Below are positions 1-8,284 of a stretch of 35,743 nt of DNA, one piece after another. This DNA is from Lachnospiraceae bacterium (GTDB lineage: Bacteria > Bacillota > Clostridia > Lachnospirales > Lachnospiraceae): NCBI GenBank assembly GCA_017480565.1, contig JAFVAL010000057.1, forward strand, positions 1 to 35,743, given 5' to 3'. The notes under the pieces were generated by a model. The model saw only the letters and a program-made list of their open reading frames with translations, made no database searches and was not told where the DNA came from. Each line of letters opens with the position of its first letter. Position 1 is the first letter of the stretch. The translations under genes were made by a program, and so were the position numbers.

Positions 1-81
1 CGCGGGAGTCACGGCCGCTTACGTGTCCGCTACTGGCGGCGTAAGAAATTGCTTGCAATTTCGTCGCGAGCGAAACCCGCG
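1..81. repeat. Structured intergenic element with nested inverted repeats
   Basis: Non-coding stretch downstream of the NUDIX gene, cut by the window edge. CGCGGG at 1-6 can pair with CCCGCG at 76-81. Inside, CTTACG (19-24) pairs with CGTAAG (40-45) around a CCGC/GCGG inner stem. GAAATTGC (45-52) pairs with GCAATTTC (55-62). The same GAAATTGC/GCAATTTC hairpin occurs at 15851-15880, also next to CTTACG/CGTAA words. This suggests a dispersed intergenic repeat family rather than a gene. The element may extend left of the window. Confidence 0.45.
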
Positions 82-122
82 AGGTGTCCCTGCACACGGA
101 AAGATTCGACGAGCCCCTTAGC

Positions 123-154
123 AAAAAAAAGAAAAAGAGCTCTTAAAAGCTCTT
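123..154 (-). terminator. Intrinsic terminator of the NUDIX gene
   Basis: On the minus strand a 7-bp stem AAGAGCT/AGCTCTT (148-154 with 135-141) has a 6-nt loop. It is followed by a U-rich tract (the A-rich run 123-136 on the plus strand). The stem overlaps the NUDIX stop codon, so the terminator begins inside the gene's last codons. Confidence 0.7.
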
Positions 155-592
155 CTCCTTCTTCCTTCGCATATACTCCGCGTACGCCTTCTCAAGAATC
201 TGCTTCTCATTGGCGAACTTCAGCAGATGATATGCCTCATGATACTTGTAGTAGCCGGAATCGACAAAAAACTCTTCCCGCTGGGGTTTGCTGTAATAGC
301 TGTCGGCCATCATAAGAAACCAATGGACTTCCTTCACAATCGAATCCGTTGGAGTATTAAAGGTGTACTGACTCTTGTCCACATAACAGACGATCTCGGC
401 GTCAACGCCCGTCTCCTCGCGAACCTCTCTGGCAGCTGTCTGTTCAAAGCTCTCGCCCTCTTCAACTGTTCCCTTCGGCAATACCCATCCTTCATACTTA
501 TTCTTGTAATTCTTATACAGCAGCAAAATCTTGCCTCTGAAAATGACCACACCCCCGCAGCTTACTGCTTGCGTCATGTCATTGTACTCCAT
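143..592 (-). CDS. NUDIX hydrolase
   Basis: A 149-aa cytosolic protein of the NUDIX superfamily, which hydrolyses nucleoside diphosphates linked to another moiety; the substrate cannot be told from sequence. The complete NUDIX box is visible at about residues 41-63: G-x5-E-x7-REVREETGV, with the REVREE glutamates that bind Mg2+. The domain opens with a typical GGVVI strand and a GWVLPKGT lead-in. The tail is basic (RRKKEK). The ATG at 592 has a weak ribosome site. A second ATG at 577 has GGAG nine bases upstream and is an equally good start, giving MTQAVSCGG as N-terminus. The gene has its own promoter at 631-659 and a terminator overlapping its stop, so it appears monocistronic, although it follows the penicillin-binding protein gene on the same strand. 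Confidence 0.88.
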   Translation of the reverse strand: MEYNDMTQAVSCGGVVIFRGKILLLYKNYKNKYEGWVLPKGTVEEGESFEQTAAREVREETGVDAEIVCYVDKSQYTFNTPTDSIVKEVHWFLMMADSYYSKPQREEFFVDSGYYKYHEAYHLLKFANEKQILEKAYAEYMRRKKEKSF

Positions 593-630
593 TTCCAGTA
601 AGATTGGTGTGGATTCTTATCCTGAAACAG

Positions 631-659
631 ATTATACCCTTTGTCAGTCTATATTGCAA
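631..659 (-). promoter_or_regulatory. Sigma-A promoter of the NUDIX gene
   Basis: On the minus strand TTGCAA (654-659), a 17-bp spacer and a consensus TATAAT (631-636) sit about 40 bp upstream of the ATG. No operator is seen. Confidence 0.7.
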
Positions 660-680
660 GGAAAAGAAACAATTACGACT

Positions 681-2237
681 TTATTTATCAAGCCATGCAT
701 CAAACACTTTCCTCGCAATCGGGACTGCTGCCGTTCCGCCGCTGCCGCCGCCTTCCACAAGCACACAGATTGCGATCTCCGGGTCGTCGTAAGGCGCAAA
801 TCCGATAAACCACGCATGGGATTCCTTCTCCGCGTTGTACTCTGCAGATCCGGTTTTTCCTGCTGCGCGATACTTTGCTGTCGCAAATCCCTTCGCTGCG
901 GTACCATCGCTGACCACCGCGCGCATGCACTCCGTCAGCACCTTCACTTCGTCCGGACTCATCATCGTATTGTAAAGCTCTGGCGAGTTTTTGTCCTTCC
1001 AGCTGCCAGAGCTGCTCTCGTAGCGATCCACGAGATATGGCTTCATTAGCACACCGCCGTTGGCGATCATCGCAGCCATCATGGCATTGTGCATCGGTGT
1101 CATCAGCGTGTCGCCCTGTCCGATAGACGTCTGCGGGATCAGGCTTTTGCTCCCCGAGCCGTCAAGCTGGAACTGCGATTTGGCCGCCGCAACATTGGAT
1201 GGCAGGGTCGTATTAAAGAAGAACGTCTCGCACATTTCATAGAACTCGTCCCAGTCGAGCTCGGAGCCGATTTTAGCAAACGCACTGTTGCACGAATTGG
1301 CAAACGCTTCTTTCAGTGACTGCGTCCCGTGCGCTGTCTGGTTGTAGCACTGGATTTTCACGTCCATGTAGGAAAATGTTCCCGCACACGTGTACGTGAA
1401 ATCGCGAAACTTTGTTTTCTGCCGCATGAATGCAAGCGTGGTCAGTACCTTAAATGTAGACCCCGGCGGGTAAAGTCCCTGCGTCGCACGGTTAAGCAGT
1501 GCGGATTCCTCCGCATCTTCCGCAATCAGGTCTTCCCAGTTTTGTTCGATCGTGTTGGGATTGTAATCCGGCTTAGAAACCATGCATAAGATCTTACCGG
1601 TATCCGGCTCAATCGCAATCACGACTCCATCGCGATCTCCCAGCGCATCATAAGCCACCTTTTGCAGCTCGAAATTGAGCGTCGTGATCACATTGTCGCC
1701 CGCAAGCTTGTTGCCTTTTAGCTCACTCCACGCATTTCTCAGACCATTGTCATGCGAATAGAGCATCTTCAGATTGGTCGAAGACTCTAGTCCCGTCTTG
1801 CCACGGTTGACGCGTCCCACGGAATGCGCAAACATATTCTTGTAAGGGTAGTACCGATACTCATCTCCGTCATCATCCGTCAGGGTCTCCGCCAACACCA
1901 CGCCGTCCGAAGAAATGATCTTGCCGCGCACCACGCGCTCAGCAAGGACGGTCTCCCGGCGGTTATAGCTGGAGTTGATCACCTGATCGCTCTCCCAGCC
2001 GACAAAGTACACCAGATGGATAATCATGCCGACAAAAAGTGCCAGAAAGACATAGGTGATCGCCATGATACTGCGGTTATTCTTTTTTCTCTCCGCTGCA
2101 ATCGCAGACTCCTCTTCCGGAAGTTCGGGCTCTTCGCCCTCGTCCGGCTCGATGTAAGGCTCAATCTTGCGGGAACGAATCTCGTCCTCGTCAACCCTGA
2201 CCTTCTTCACCGTCGGCCGCTCTCTCTTGCTGCTCAA
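681..2237 (-). CDS. Class B penicillin-binding protein (PBP2/PbpA-type transpeptidase)
   Basis: A 518-aa peptidoglycan DD-transpeptidase that crosslinks glycan strands at the outer membrane face. Residues 1-55 are a charged cytosolic tail and about 57-78 are the single membrane anchor. A short dimerisation region follows, then the transpeptidase domain from about 185. All three penicillin-binding motifs are present: S260-TFK (catalytic serine), S315-CN and K461-TG. It is shorter than E. coli PBP2 or FtsI and lacks PASTA domains, resembling the PbpA proteins paired with SEDS polymerases in Actinobacteria and Clostridia. The start is a TTG at 2237 with AGGAGG nine bases upstream. It lies inside the end of the SEDS gene (47-nt overlap), so the polymerase and its partner transpeptidase are co-translated. 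Whether it serves division or elongation is not decided here. Confidence 0.92.
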   Translation of the reverse strand: MSSKRERPTVKKVRVDEDEIRSRKIEPYIEPDEGEEPELPEEESAIAAERKKNNRSIMAITYVFLALFVGMIIHLVYFVGWESDQVINSSYNRRETVLAERVVRGKIISSDGVVLAETLTDDDGDEYRYYPYKNMFAHSVGRVNRGKTGLESSTNLKMLYSHDNGLRNAWSELKGNKLAGDNVITTLNFELQKVAYDALGDRDGVVIAIEPDTGKILCMVSKPDYNPNTIEQNWEDLIAEDAEESALLNRATQGLYPPGSTFKVLTTLAFMRQKTKFRDFTYTCAGTFSYMDVKIQCYNQTAHGTQSLKEAFANSCNSAFAKIGSELDWDEFYEMCETFFFNTTLPSNVAAAKSQFQLDGSGSKSLIPQTSIGQGDTLMTPMHNAMMAAMIANGGVLMKPYLVDRYESSSGSWKDKNSPELYNTMMSPDEVKVLTECMRAVVSDGTAAKGFATAKYRAAGKTGSAEYNAEKESHAWFIGFAPYDDPEIAICVLVEGGGSGGTAAVPIARKVFDAWLDK

Positions 2238-3543
2238 CCTTCGTCTCCTCCTGATGTAACACGTAAAGTCCCTGAATAATCGAGAAAATGATCACCGTCG
2301 AGATGATCGAACTGCCTCCGTAACTGATGAGCGGCAGGGTCACGCCCGTGGAAGGGATGAACTTCGTCGCCCCGCCGATGGTCAAAAGCACCTGGAACAG
2401 GTAATTGACCGACAGTCCCAGCGCCACCAATTTATAAAACGGTCGTCTCAGACGCATCGCAATATTGATGAACATCAAAAAGATGCTCAGATAAATGAGT
2501 ACGACACAGATCGCATAAAATGTACCTAGTTCTTCTGCGATCGCCGCAAAGATAAAGTCTGAACTGACCACCGGAATGCTTTGCGGCATGCCCTTTCCGA
2601 GGCCCATGCCAAACCATCCGCCGGTTCCGATCGCAAGCAAGGAATTCGCCACCTGGTAGCCTTCGTTGTCGATCACGCTCCACGGATCCTTCCAAGCAAT
2701 CACACGGACACGCACGTGGGAAAACAGCTTGTACGCAATCACCGCGGCAACGCTTCCAGCACCCAGGCCTGCAATCGGATACCAGGGGATCGCGGTCGCC
2801 GCGTAGAGAATGCACACATAGGTCACGAAGAAAATGAGAGCCGCGCCGAGGTCTTTTTCATAGACCAGAATCAACACATGGGCGGCCGCCACACACGATA
2901 CCACAATCACGCGCCTCAGATGATTCTTCTCACACAAAAGCGACGCGATACAGAAGACAAAGACAATCTTTGCCACTTCCGACGGCTGAAACTCGATTCC
3001 TGCGATCTTCGCCCAGTTTGTCGCCCCATAATGAGACACGCCAAAGACAAAGATCAGGCAAAGAATCCCGATGCCAAGCACCGCGTACAGCCAGCCAAAT
3101 CTGGCCAGAATCTTCATTTTATCGATGATTGCGGGGATGATCAGGCAGATCAAAAGCGATGCGGTGACGATGACCACCTGGCGCTTTGCACTGCTGATGC
3201 CAAGCCTTGCCTGCATGATGAACCCGATCGCGATTAAGAGAAGCATGTTATTAAAAATCAGCTTCGATAAACTCGGATAGATCTTCTCATAGACCACCAT
3301 CATGATGACAAAAAGCACCACTTCCGTCACATACAAGACGAAAATCGTTACATTTTTTGTCTCAACATACAAGATCAGATGGCAGATCGCGTGCATCACA
3401 AAAAGGATCACTTTCTGGAAGATGAACACCAGATTTCTGCGCTCCCGGTTCTTGCCACCCACCGCGGTAAAACTCAGAATGGTATAAACTGTGATCAAAA
3501 TCACCAATATGTACTTGGATAATTGAATCAACAAATTAACCAA
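2191..3543 (-). CDS. SEDS peptidoglycan glycosyltransferase (FtsW/RodA/SpoVE family)
   Basis: A 450-aa polytopic membrane protein that polymerises lipid II into glycan strands together with a class B PBP. Family marks are EFQPSEVAKI (about 184-193), the conserved acidic stretch YEKDLGAALIF (228-238), GYQVANSLLAIGTGGWFGMGLGKG (about 295-318, given as separate blocks) and the near-C-terminal PSTGVTLPLISYGGSS (397-412). About ten to twelve hydrophobic segments are visible. It has a longer N-terminus than E. coli RodA. The start is TTG at 3543, only 4 nt after the stop of the U32 gene, with a modest upstream GAG/AAGG. The PBP gene begins within its last 47 nt. The C-terminal tail is charged and Glu/Gln-rich. 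The order SEDS then bPBP supports a cognate pair. Confidence 0.92.
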   Translation of the reverse strand: MVNLLIQLSKYILVILITVYTILSFTAVGGKNRERRNLVFIFQKVILFVMHAICHLILYVETKNVTIFVLYVTEVVLFVIMMVVYEKIYPSLSKLIFNNMLLLIAIGFIMQARLGISSAKRQVVIVTASLLICLIIPAIIDKMKILARFGWLYAVLGIGILCLIFVFGVSHYGATNWAKIAGIEFQPSEVAKIVFVFCIASLLCEKNHLRRVIVVSCVAAAHVLILVYEKDLGAALIFFVTYVCILYAATAIPWYPIAGLGAGSVAAVIAYKLFSHVRVRVIAWKDPWSVIDNEGYQVANSLLAIGTGGWFGMGLGKGMPQSIPVVSSDFIFAAIAEELGTFYAICVVLIYLSIFLMFINIAMRLRRPFYKLVALGLSVNYLFQVLLTIGGATKFIPSTGVTLPLISYGGSSIISTVIIFSIIQGLYVLHQEETKVEQQERAADGEEGQG

Positions 3544-3547
3544 TGTC

Positions 3548-5971
3548 TTACTCTACCTTTCTCACAAAATGCCCGGTCTGCGTCCTGGATAGCTTCTGTG
3601 GCTTCCCTTTCGCAAATGTCTTCTCTGCCGCACGCAGTACCTCTTCGGTCACGCGCGCATCTTCCGTCGTAAAGACAAGCCTTACGCCAGAAGGTTCTAA
3701 TGCAAGGACTTCCTCCGCCATCTCGCCCAGCCAGACCGGCTCATTTGTAAATATCTCGTTGTAACAAAATCTGCAGTGATTTTTCGCAAGATAGCTTCTG
3801 CCGTGACCATCCGAAAGCTTCATAACTTCCGGCACCTGGGTGCATCCAGCCATATTTTTCCTAAGGCACTGTACGGATGTCATGGCAGGCACACGCCCGT
3901 AGACAACAAGCGTTTGCCCTGCGATCTCATTTGACGCAAGCTCCCACCGATCTAACTCCAAAGGTGCGGTGTAATGCTTAAGCCCAGCCTCCGCAAGGAA
4001 AGCCCTCGCCTCATGATTCCACTGATACAAACTGTGGTCTCCCGCGATATGATCCATCGACTTTCCAAAGCAATCGTGCTTCTTTAAGAATGCAAGCACT
4101 TCCAGGTTCGGGCACAAAAAGCCGTCCGCCTCTGTAAAGATCTCTGGATGCGTGACTGCATCATGTTCAAGCGAAGCAAACTCCCTCTCCCGGCAGATGC
4201 GCGAAAAGGCAAGCTTTACGGTCTTTCCCGCAGCGTGTCCTCTCTGATAAGCCGCAAGGAGGTCCGCAGCCTCCCACTCATACGAAAGAATCAACTGTGA
4301 AACGAAGGGGGCTTTTAGCGCCGCCTCAAACTGAACCGGCTCCTCCACCTGCGCTTCAAGGATCAGTATACCAGATTTCGCCTTACAATCGTGTGACTGA
4401 TTGCTTACGATTTCATTAAGGTTGTACAAAGATTTTCTTTGGTGGGCAAGAAGCATCGCTTCTTTGAGCTTTGCAAATGTCTCCCTGCGAAGCTTTTTTA
4501 AATTGCCGACGGTCTGAAACGCATTCTCAGACACCTCCACGCTCAAGGAGTCAAACGCAAAAAGCTCCTCTCCGGTCTTCTTAAGCGTCGCTGCTGTGCC
4601 CTCCGGTGTCATCGGCTGGTTCTTCGCCTCCTGCACCGTCTCGCCTTCCACGGTCACACAAGTCTCCTCGCAGCAAACCGTAAGCCGCATCGGTTCCCCA
4701 CACTTTGCAATAAATGTCCCCTGCACCGCGATCTTTTCATCTCCGGACAGCCACGCTTTTTCGATTCGGTCAATCAGCTCATTCCTCCGCGTCCGGTAAA
4801 GCACATCGCCTTTTACAATCTTGGTGCCTGGCAGGAACCTTGCCCGGATCATCGCACCTGCTTTTGCGTCATCCTTCCTCGTAAATTCATACGAAGCGGC
4901 TCCATTTCTCCGAAACTCCAGCACATCCTGTGCATAAATGTCTTCAAAAAGCCGCACTTCCGCCTCAGAACCCACGATGCGTGTCACCGTTCCGACCTTC
5001 ACACCACTATGATTGGGACGTGACGTGGACATCATCTGCGGCCCGTTGTACAGCTTGTAATACCCTTCTGAGAACCCGCCGCGGTTATATAAATCCATCA
5101 GCGCAAGGCGGTCTTCCCGCACTTCGTCCGCGTATTCCTTCTGAAACCTCTCCCAGCCCTCGCGGCCACCAGACAGATAGAGATCCGCATACTTCCGGTA
5201 CAAATGCGCGGTCAGCCCGGCATAGGCTGGCTTCTTCATGCGTCCTTCGATCTTAAAGGAATCAATTCCCGCCTCAATGAGCTCTGGGATCTCATCGATT
5301 GTGCAAATATCCTTTGGACTAAGCGCATAGGCAGTCCTGCGAACCGACCCATCCTCGGTCTCAAACTGATACTCTGTCCGGCAAGGCTGTGCGCACCGGC
5401 CGCGATTTCCGCTGCGTCCCCCGGCAAAACTACTCATCAGGCACTGACCGGAATAACAATAACAGAGCGCACCGTGCACGAAGCACTCAATCTCAAAACC
5501 GCTCTCTTTCTTAAGTCTTGCGATCTCATGAAGTGACAGTTCTCTGGCAGGCACAATCCGCGTGACACCGCAATCTTTTAACATCTGCGCACTGTAGGGT
5601 GAGGTGATCGTCATCTGCGTGCTCGCATGTAGGGCAAGCTCCGGAAACTCCCTGTGCAGAAAATGTAACACGCCAAGATCCTGCACAATCGCAGCATCCA
5701 GGCCGCGCTCATAATAAGGTGCCAGATAATCGTAAAGCTCGCGCATCTCGGTCTCTTTCATCAGGGTATTGACTGTCATATACAGTTTTTTTCCATGCAA
5801 ATGAACGAAGTCGATCGCTTCGCACATCATTTGCTCATCTAAATTGTCTGCATATGCCCTCGCGCCAAAACGATGACCGCCGACATAAACTGCATCTGCG
5901 CCAGCCGCAATCGCTGCATGGATGCTTTCATTCGATCCCGCCGGTGCGAGAATCTCCACCTTACGACTCAT
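3548..5971 (-). CDS. Peptidase U32 family protein with DUF3656-type C-terminal region (RlhA/TrhP-like)
   Basis: A 807-aa protein. The N-terminal half is a U32 domain with the family signature ECFVHGALC-x4-GQC (residues 162-177) and GRCAQPCR (191-198). C170, C177, C193 and C197 are candidate iron-sulfur ligands. Characterised relatives (RlhA on 23S rRNA, TrhP on tRNA U34, UbiU/UbiV) are Fe-S hydroxylation proteins, not true peptidases. The length and the extra C-terminal region fit the RlhA-like DUF3656 architecture, so an RNA hydroxylation role is the best inference. A second Cys pair (HCRFC) lies near the C-terminus. The start is the ATG at 5971 with GGAAGAGG just upstream; an in-frame GTG at 5983 overlaps that ribosome site and is unlikely. 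It lies between zapA and the SEDS gene on the same strand. Confidence 0.88.
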   Translation of the reverse strand: MSRKVEILAPAGSNESIHAAIAAGADAVYVGGHRFGARAYADNLDEQMMCEAIDFVHLHGKKLYMTVNTLMKETEMRELYDYLAPYYERGLDAAIVQDLGVLHFLHREFPELALHASTQMTITSPYSAQMLKDCGVTRIVPARELSLHEIARLKKESGFEIECFVHGALCYCYSGQCLMSSFAGGRSGNRGRCAQPCRTEYQFETEDGSVRRTAYALSPKDICTIDEIPELIEAGIDSFKIEGRMKKPAYAGLTAHLYRKYADLYLSGGREGWERFQKEYADEVREDRLALMDLYNRGGFSEGYYKLYNGPQMMSTSRPNHSGVKVGTVTRIVGSEAEVRLFEDIYAQDVLEFRRNGAASYEFTRKDDAKAGAMIRARFLPGTKIVKGDVLYRTRRNELIDRIEKAWLSGDEKIAVQGTFIAKCGEPMRLTVCCEETCVTVEGETVQEAKNQPMTPEGTAATLKKTGEELFAFDSLSVEVSENAFQTVGNLKKLRRETFAKLKEAMLLAHQRKSLYNLNEIVSNQSHDCKAKSGILILEAQVEEPVQFEAALKAPFVSQLILSYEWEAADLLAAYQRGHAAGKTVKLAFSRICREREFASLEHDAVTHPEIFTEADGFLCPNLEVLAFLKKHDCFGKSMDHIAGDHSLYQWNHEARAFLAEAGLKHYTAPLELDRWELASNEIAGQTLVVYGRVPAMTSVQCLRKNMAGCTQVPEVMKLSDGHGRSYLAKNHCRFCYNEIFTNEPVWLGEMAEEVLALEPSGVRLVFTTEDARVTEEVLRAAEKTFAKGKPQKLSRTQTGHFVRKVE

Positions 5972-6027
5972 AACCTCTTCCACCCGTCTGAAATTCTTCT
6001 TAAAAACTCACCTGAGATGATAAGTTT

Positions 6028-6055
6028 GCCCTCACGGACGCGCATCCGCGAGGGC
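6028..6055 (-). other. GC-rich hairpin between zapA and the U32 gene
   Basis: GCCCTC (6028-6033) pairs with GAGGGC (6050-6055), with an inner CGGA/TCCG stem. It stands just after the zapA stop on the minus strand. No U tract follows in either direction, so it is more likely an mRNA-processing or attenuation structure than a full terminator. No clear promoter is seen before the U32 start, so the downstream genes may depend on read-through from zapA. Confidence 0.5.
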
Positions 6056-6061
6056 TCTCCC

Positions 6062-6412
6062 TTAGAATAATTCTTCTTTTTTCTTCAGTTCTTCCTGCAC
6101 TTGCTTTAACTTCTTCTCAGTGTTCATCAGCTCGTGCTTGAGTCTGAAAATCTCCTGGCTGTCGTTTAACAGCTGCTCCTCTAACTTCGAGACATCATCC
6201 ATCGCCTTAAAGTAATCATCTGCCATATTGATCTCTAGCATGATCGTGCGCATATCGGAGTTGAGTCTTCCGTAAAACGGCTGCTCCTTAAACTCCTTAT
6301 ACTTGCGGTTCATATAAGCCGCGATCTTCTGCAGATACTCATCGCTCTCGTACCCGGCGATCACATATTCCTTGTTGTTGATGGTCACCACCACATCGTT
6401 TCTCGTCTTCAT
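6062..6412 (-). CDS. zapA: Cell division protein ZapA
   Basis: A 116-aa cytosolic protein matching the ZapA family, which bundles FtsZ filaments and stabilises the Z-ring. The N-terminal beta-strand block NDVVVTINNKEYVIAGYESDEYLQKIAAYMN (residues 5-35, read as several family blocks) is typical. The C-terminal half, from about 75, is a long Glu/Lys-rich coiled coil (LEEQLLNDSQEIFRLKHEL and onward). Length fits the Gram-positive form. The ATG at 6412 has GAGGG nine bases upstream. It has its own promoter at 6471-6499, and the U32, SEDS and PBP genes follow it, so division and wall-synthesis genes sit together. Confidence 0.9.
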   Translation of the reverse strand: MKTRNDVVVTINNKEYVIAGYESDEYLQKIAAYMNRKYKEFKEQPFYGRLNSDMRTIMLEINMADDYFKAMDDVSKLEEQLLNDSQEIFRLKHELMNTEKKLKQVQEELKKKEELF

Positions 6413-6470
6413 CTTCTAAAACCCTCTAACAAAGCCTCCCATGAGGCATCATCTTTCCACCGATACTATC

Positions 6471-6499
6471 AGTATACCGAAAGACACTGCGAAAGACAA
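6471..6499 (-). promoter_or_regulatory. Sigma-A promoter of zapA
   Basis: On the minus strand TTGTCT (6494-6499), a 17-bp spacer and TATACT (6471-6476). It starts 2 nt after the ruvB stop. A small GCCTC/GAGGC hairpin (6434-6447) lies in the leader. Confidence 0.6.
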
Positions 6500-6500
6500 G

Positions 6501-7514
6501 TTACTTTTCCGGCGGTGTGATGCCAAAATGCCGGTAGGCCGCAGGCGTCACAATCCGTCCCTTCGGTGTTCTCTGTAAGAAGCCATTCTGGATCAGATAA
6601 GGCTCATAGACCTCCTCGATCGTGCCCTCATCTTCTCCCAGCGCGGCAGCCATCGTCTTAATTCCGACCGGCCCGCCGTCAAACTTCTCCATCAACATAA
6701 AGAGCAATTCACGGTCCTGATTATCCAGTCCGTGCGTATCCACTTCCAGTAAATCCAGGGCAGTCACCGCGACATCCTTCGTGATCACACCGTCATAACG
6801 CACCTGCGCAAAGTCACGCACACGCTTTAACAGACGATTCGCAAGACGCGGGGTTCCACGGGATCTGCGCGCCAGTTCCTCTGCGCCTTCTTCCTCGATC
6901 TTTACGCGAAATACATCCGCAGACCGGGAAATAATCTCCGCCAGCTCCTCCTTGGAATAATACTCCAACTTCTGAATGATACCGAAACGATCCCGCAACG
7001 GGGCCGATAACATACCAAAACGCGTTGTCGCACCGACCAGGGTAAACTTCGGCAGTTCCAGACGCACCGAACGTGCAGACGCAGCCTTGCCGATCACGAT
7101 ATCGATCGCATAATCCTCCATCGCCGGGTAAAGCACCTCTTCGACCTGGCGGTTTAACCGGTGAATCTCATCGATGAAAAGCACGTCCCCGTCCTGCAAG
7201 TTATTCAGAATCGCAGCCATATCGCCCGGCTTCTCAATCGCAGGCCCGGCCGTGATCTTGATGTTGACATCCATCTCATTCGCGATGATCTCCGCAAGCG
7301 TCGTCTTGCCAAGTCCGGGCGGTCCATAGAAAAGCGCATGGTCAAGCGGCTCACCGCGGCCCTTCGCAGCCTCAATGTAAACCTTCATATTCCCCTTAAC
7401 TTTTTGCTGCCCGATATAATCCGCCAAAAGCTTCGGCCGCAGGGTATTCTCGATTCTCTTGTCATCATCGATCAGTTCTGTCGTGATCACTCTCTTTGTA
7501 CTATCTAAAGCCAT
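6501..7514 (-). CDS. ruvB: Holliday junction branch migration ATPase RuvB
   Basis: A 337-aa AAA+ motor that forms hexameric rings on DNA and, with RuvA, drives branch migration of Holliday junctions. Walker A GPPGLGKT (64-71), Walker B/DEIH (115-118), sensor GATTRFG and the arginine-finger region APLRDRFG are all present. The C-terminal winged-helix domain ends with [13 protein letters not shown]. Length is standard. The ATG at 7514 has AGGA about eight bases upstream and lies 21 nt after ruvA, forming a ruvAB operon driven by the SOS-type promoter upstream of ruvA. No ruvC is seen, as expected for Firmicutes that use RecU. Confidence 0.97.
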   Translation of the reverse strand: MALDSTKRVITTELIDDDKRIENTLRPKLLADYIGQQKVKGNMKVYIEAAKGRGEPLDHALFYGPPGLGKTTLAEIIANEMDVNIKITAGPAIEKPGDMAAILNNLQDGDVLFIDEIHRLNRQVEEVLYPAMEDYAIDIVIGKAASARSVRLELPKFTLVGATTRFGMLSAPLRDRFGIIQKLEYYSKEELAEIISRSADVFRVKIEEEGAEELARRSRGTPRLANRLLKRVRDFAQVRYDGVITKDVAVTALDLLEVDTHGLDNQDRELLFMLMEKFDGGPVGIKTMAAALGEDEGTIEEVYEPYLIQNGFLQRTPKGRIVTPAAYRHFGITPPEK

Positions 7515-7535
7515 AATCTTATCCTGCCTTACCCC

Positions 7536-8150
7536 TTATCGGAACGACATCTTCTTCAGCGCTGCCTTCAAAACATCTTCCACATCCATCTCGTCCGTCA
7601 TCGCAACCGCGCGCACCGCTTTGGCAGCTTCCGTCGGTGAATAGCCAAGCGCAGTCAATGCCTCGATCGCATCGCCCTGCACAGAGTTCGTCTCTTCCTT
7701 CTGCTTCTTCGCGGCCTTGCGCTCCAAGCTCTCCTCGAACGTCTCCTCCAGATGAATCTTATCCTTGAGCTCTAAGATCAGCTTCTTCGCGGTCTTAAGA
7801 CCGATCCCCTTCGCGGAAGAAATAGCCTTGACGTCTTCCGCCAGAATCGCATACTGCAGATCCTCCGGGCTAAGCGCCGATAAGATATCAAGCGCTCCCT
7901 TCGGCCCAACACCATTCACCGTCAAGAGCAGCTGAAACAGCTTCTTGTCTGCTCTCGTCAAAAATCCGTACAGCTGTCTGGCATCCTCTCTCACATGATA
8001 ATATGTATAAATCTTACAGACATCCCCGATGACCGGCAGCTCATCAAATACGGTCGTAGGCACCAAAATCTCATAGCCAACGCCTCCGGCCTCCACCGTA
8101 ATCCGGTCTTCTAACAGTTCCGTCAATTCACCCTTAATATATGCGTACAT
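7536..8150 (-). CDS. ruvA: Holliday junction DNA-binding protein RuvA
   Basis: A 204-aa protein that binds four-way junctions as tetramers and loads RuvB. It has the N-terminal OB domain (MYAYIKGEL onward), the two helix-hairpin-helix motifs (VNGVGPKGALDIL and AKGIGLKTAKKLILEL) and the C-terminal RuvB-contact domain (EALTALGYSPTEAAKAV). The start is the ATG at 8150. A TTG at 8162 is in frame, but its bases form part of the GGAG ribosome site, so it is not the start. It is the first gene of ruvAB, with a LexA-controlled promoter. Confidence 0.96.
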   Translation of the reverse strand: MYAYIKGELTELLEDRITVEAGGVGYEILVPTTVFDELPVIGDVCKIYTYYHVREDARQLYGFLTRADKKLFQLLLTVNGVGPKGALDILSALSPEDLQYAILAEDVKAISSAKGIGLKTAKKLILELKDKIHLEETFEESLERKAAKKQKEETNSVQGDAIEALTALGYSPTEAAKAVRAVAMTDEMDVEDVLKAALKKMSFR

Positions 8151-8183
8151 GAAAAACTCCAATCAAATCATTTGATATGAAAA

Positions 8184-8212
8184 AGTATAGAACATTTGTT
8201 CGCTTCTGTCAA
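8184..8212 (-). promoter_or_regulatory. ruvAB promoter with embedded LexA (DinR) box
   Basis: On the minus strand a consensus TTGACA (8207-8212), a 17-bp spacer and TATACT (8184-8189). The spacer holds GAACAAATGTTC (8190-8201). Extended, it reads CGAACAAATGTTCT and matches the Firmicute LexA consensus CGAACRNRYGTTYC at 13 of 14 positions. A repressor bound there would cover the space between -35 and -10, so SOS control of ruvAB is strongly indicated. Confidence 0.85.
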
Positions 8213-8221
8213 CCACCAGAC

Positions 8222-8251
8222 TTGCTTTTTCTTGCCCTCTTATATTATACT
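8222..8251 (+). promoter_or_regulatory. Putative promoter of the YprB-like gene
   Basis: TTGCTT (8222-8227), an 18-bp spacer and TATACT (8246-8251), 33 bp before the ATG. It diverges from the ruvAB promoter. The LexA box lies 20 bp upstream of the -35, so an effect on this gene is possible but not shown. Confidence 0.5.
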
Positions 8252-8284
8252 GAAAGTGATTCTAAATGAAAAGAGAAATGCATT

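Noticed and set aside
4930-5536. Plus-strand ORFs within the U32 gene
   Set aside because: They are antisense shadows of a clear family gene. No ribosome sites or recognisable motifs are present.
6028-6055. Hairpin after zapA as a full terminator
   Set aside because: No U tract follows on the minus strand. The downstream genes have no clear promoter, so full termination is unlikely.
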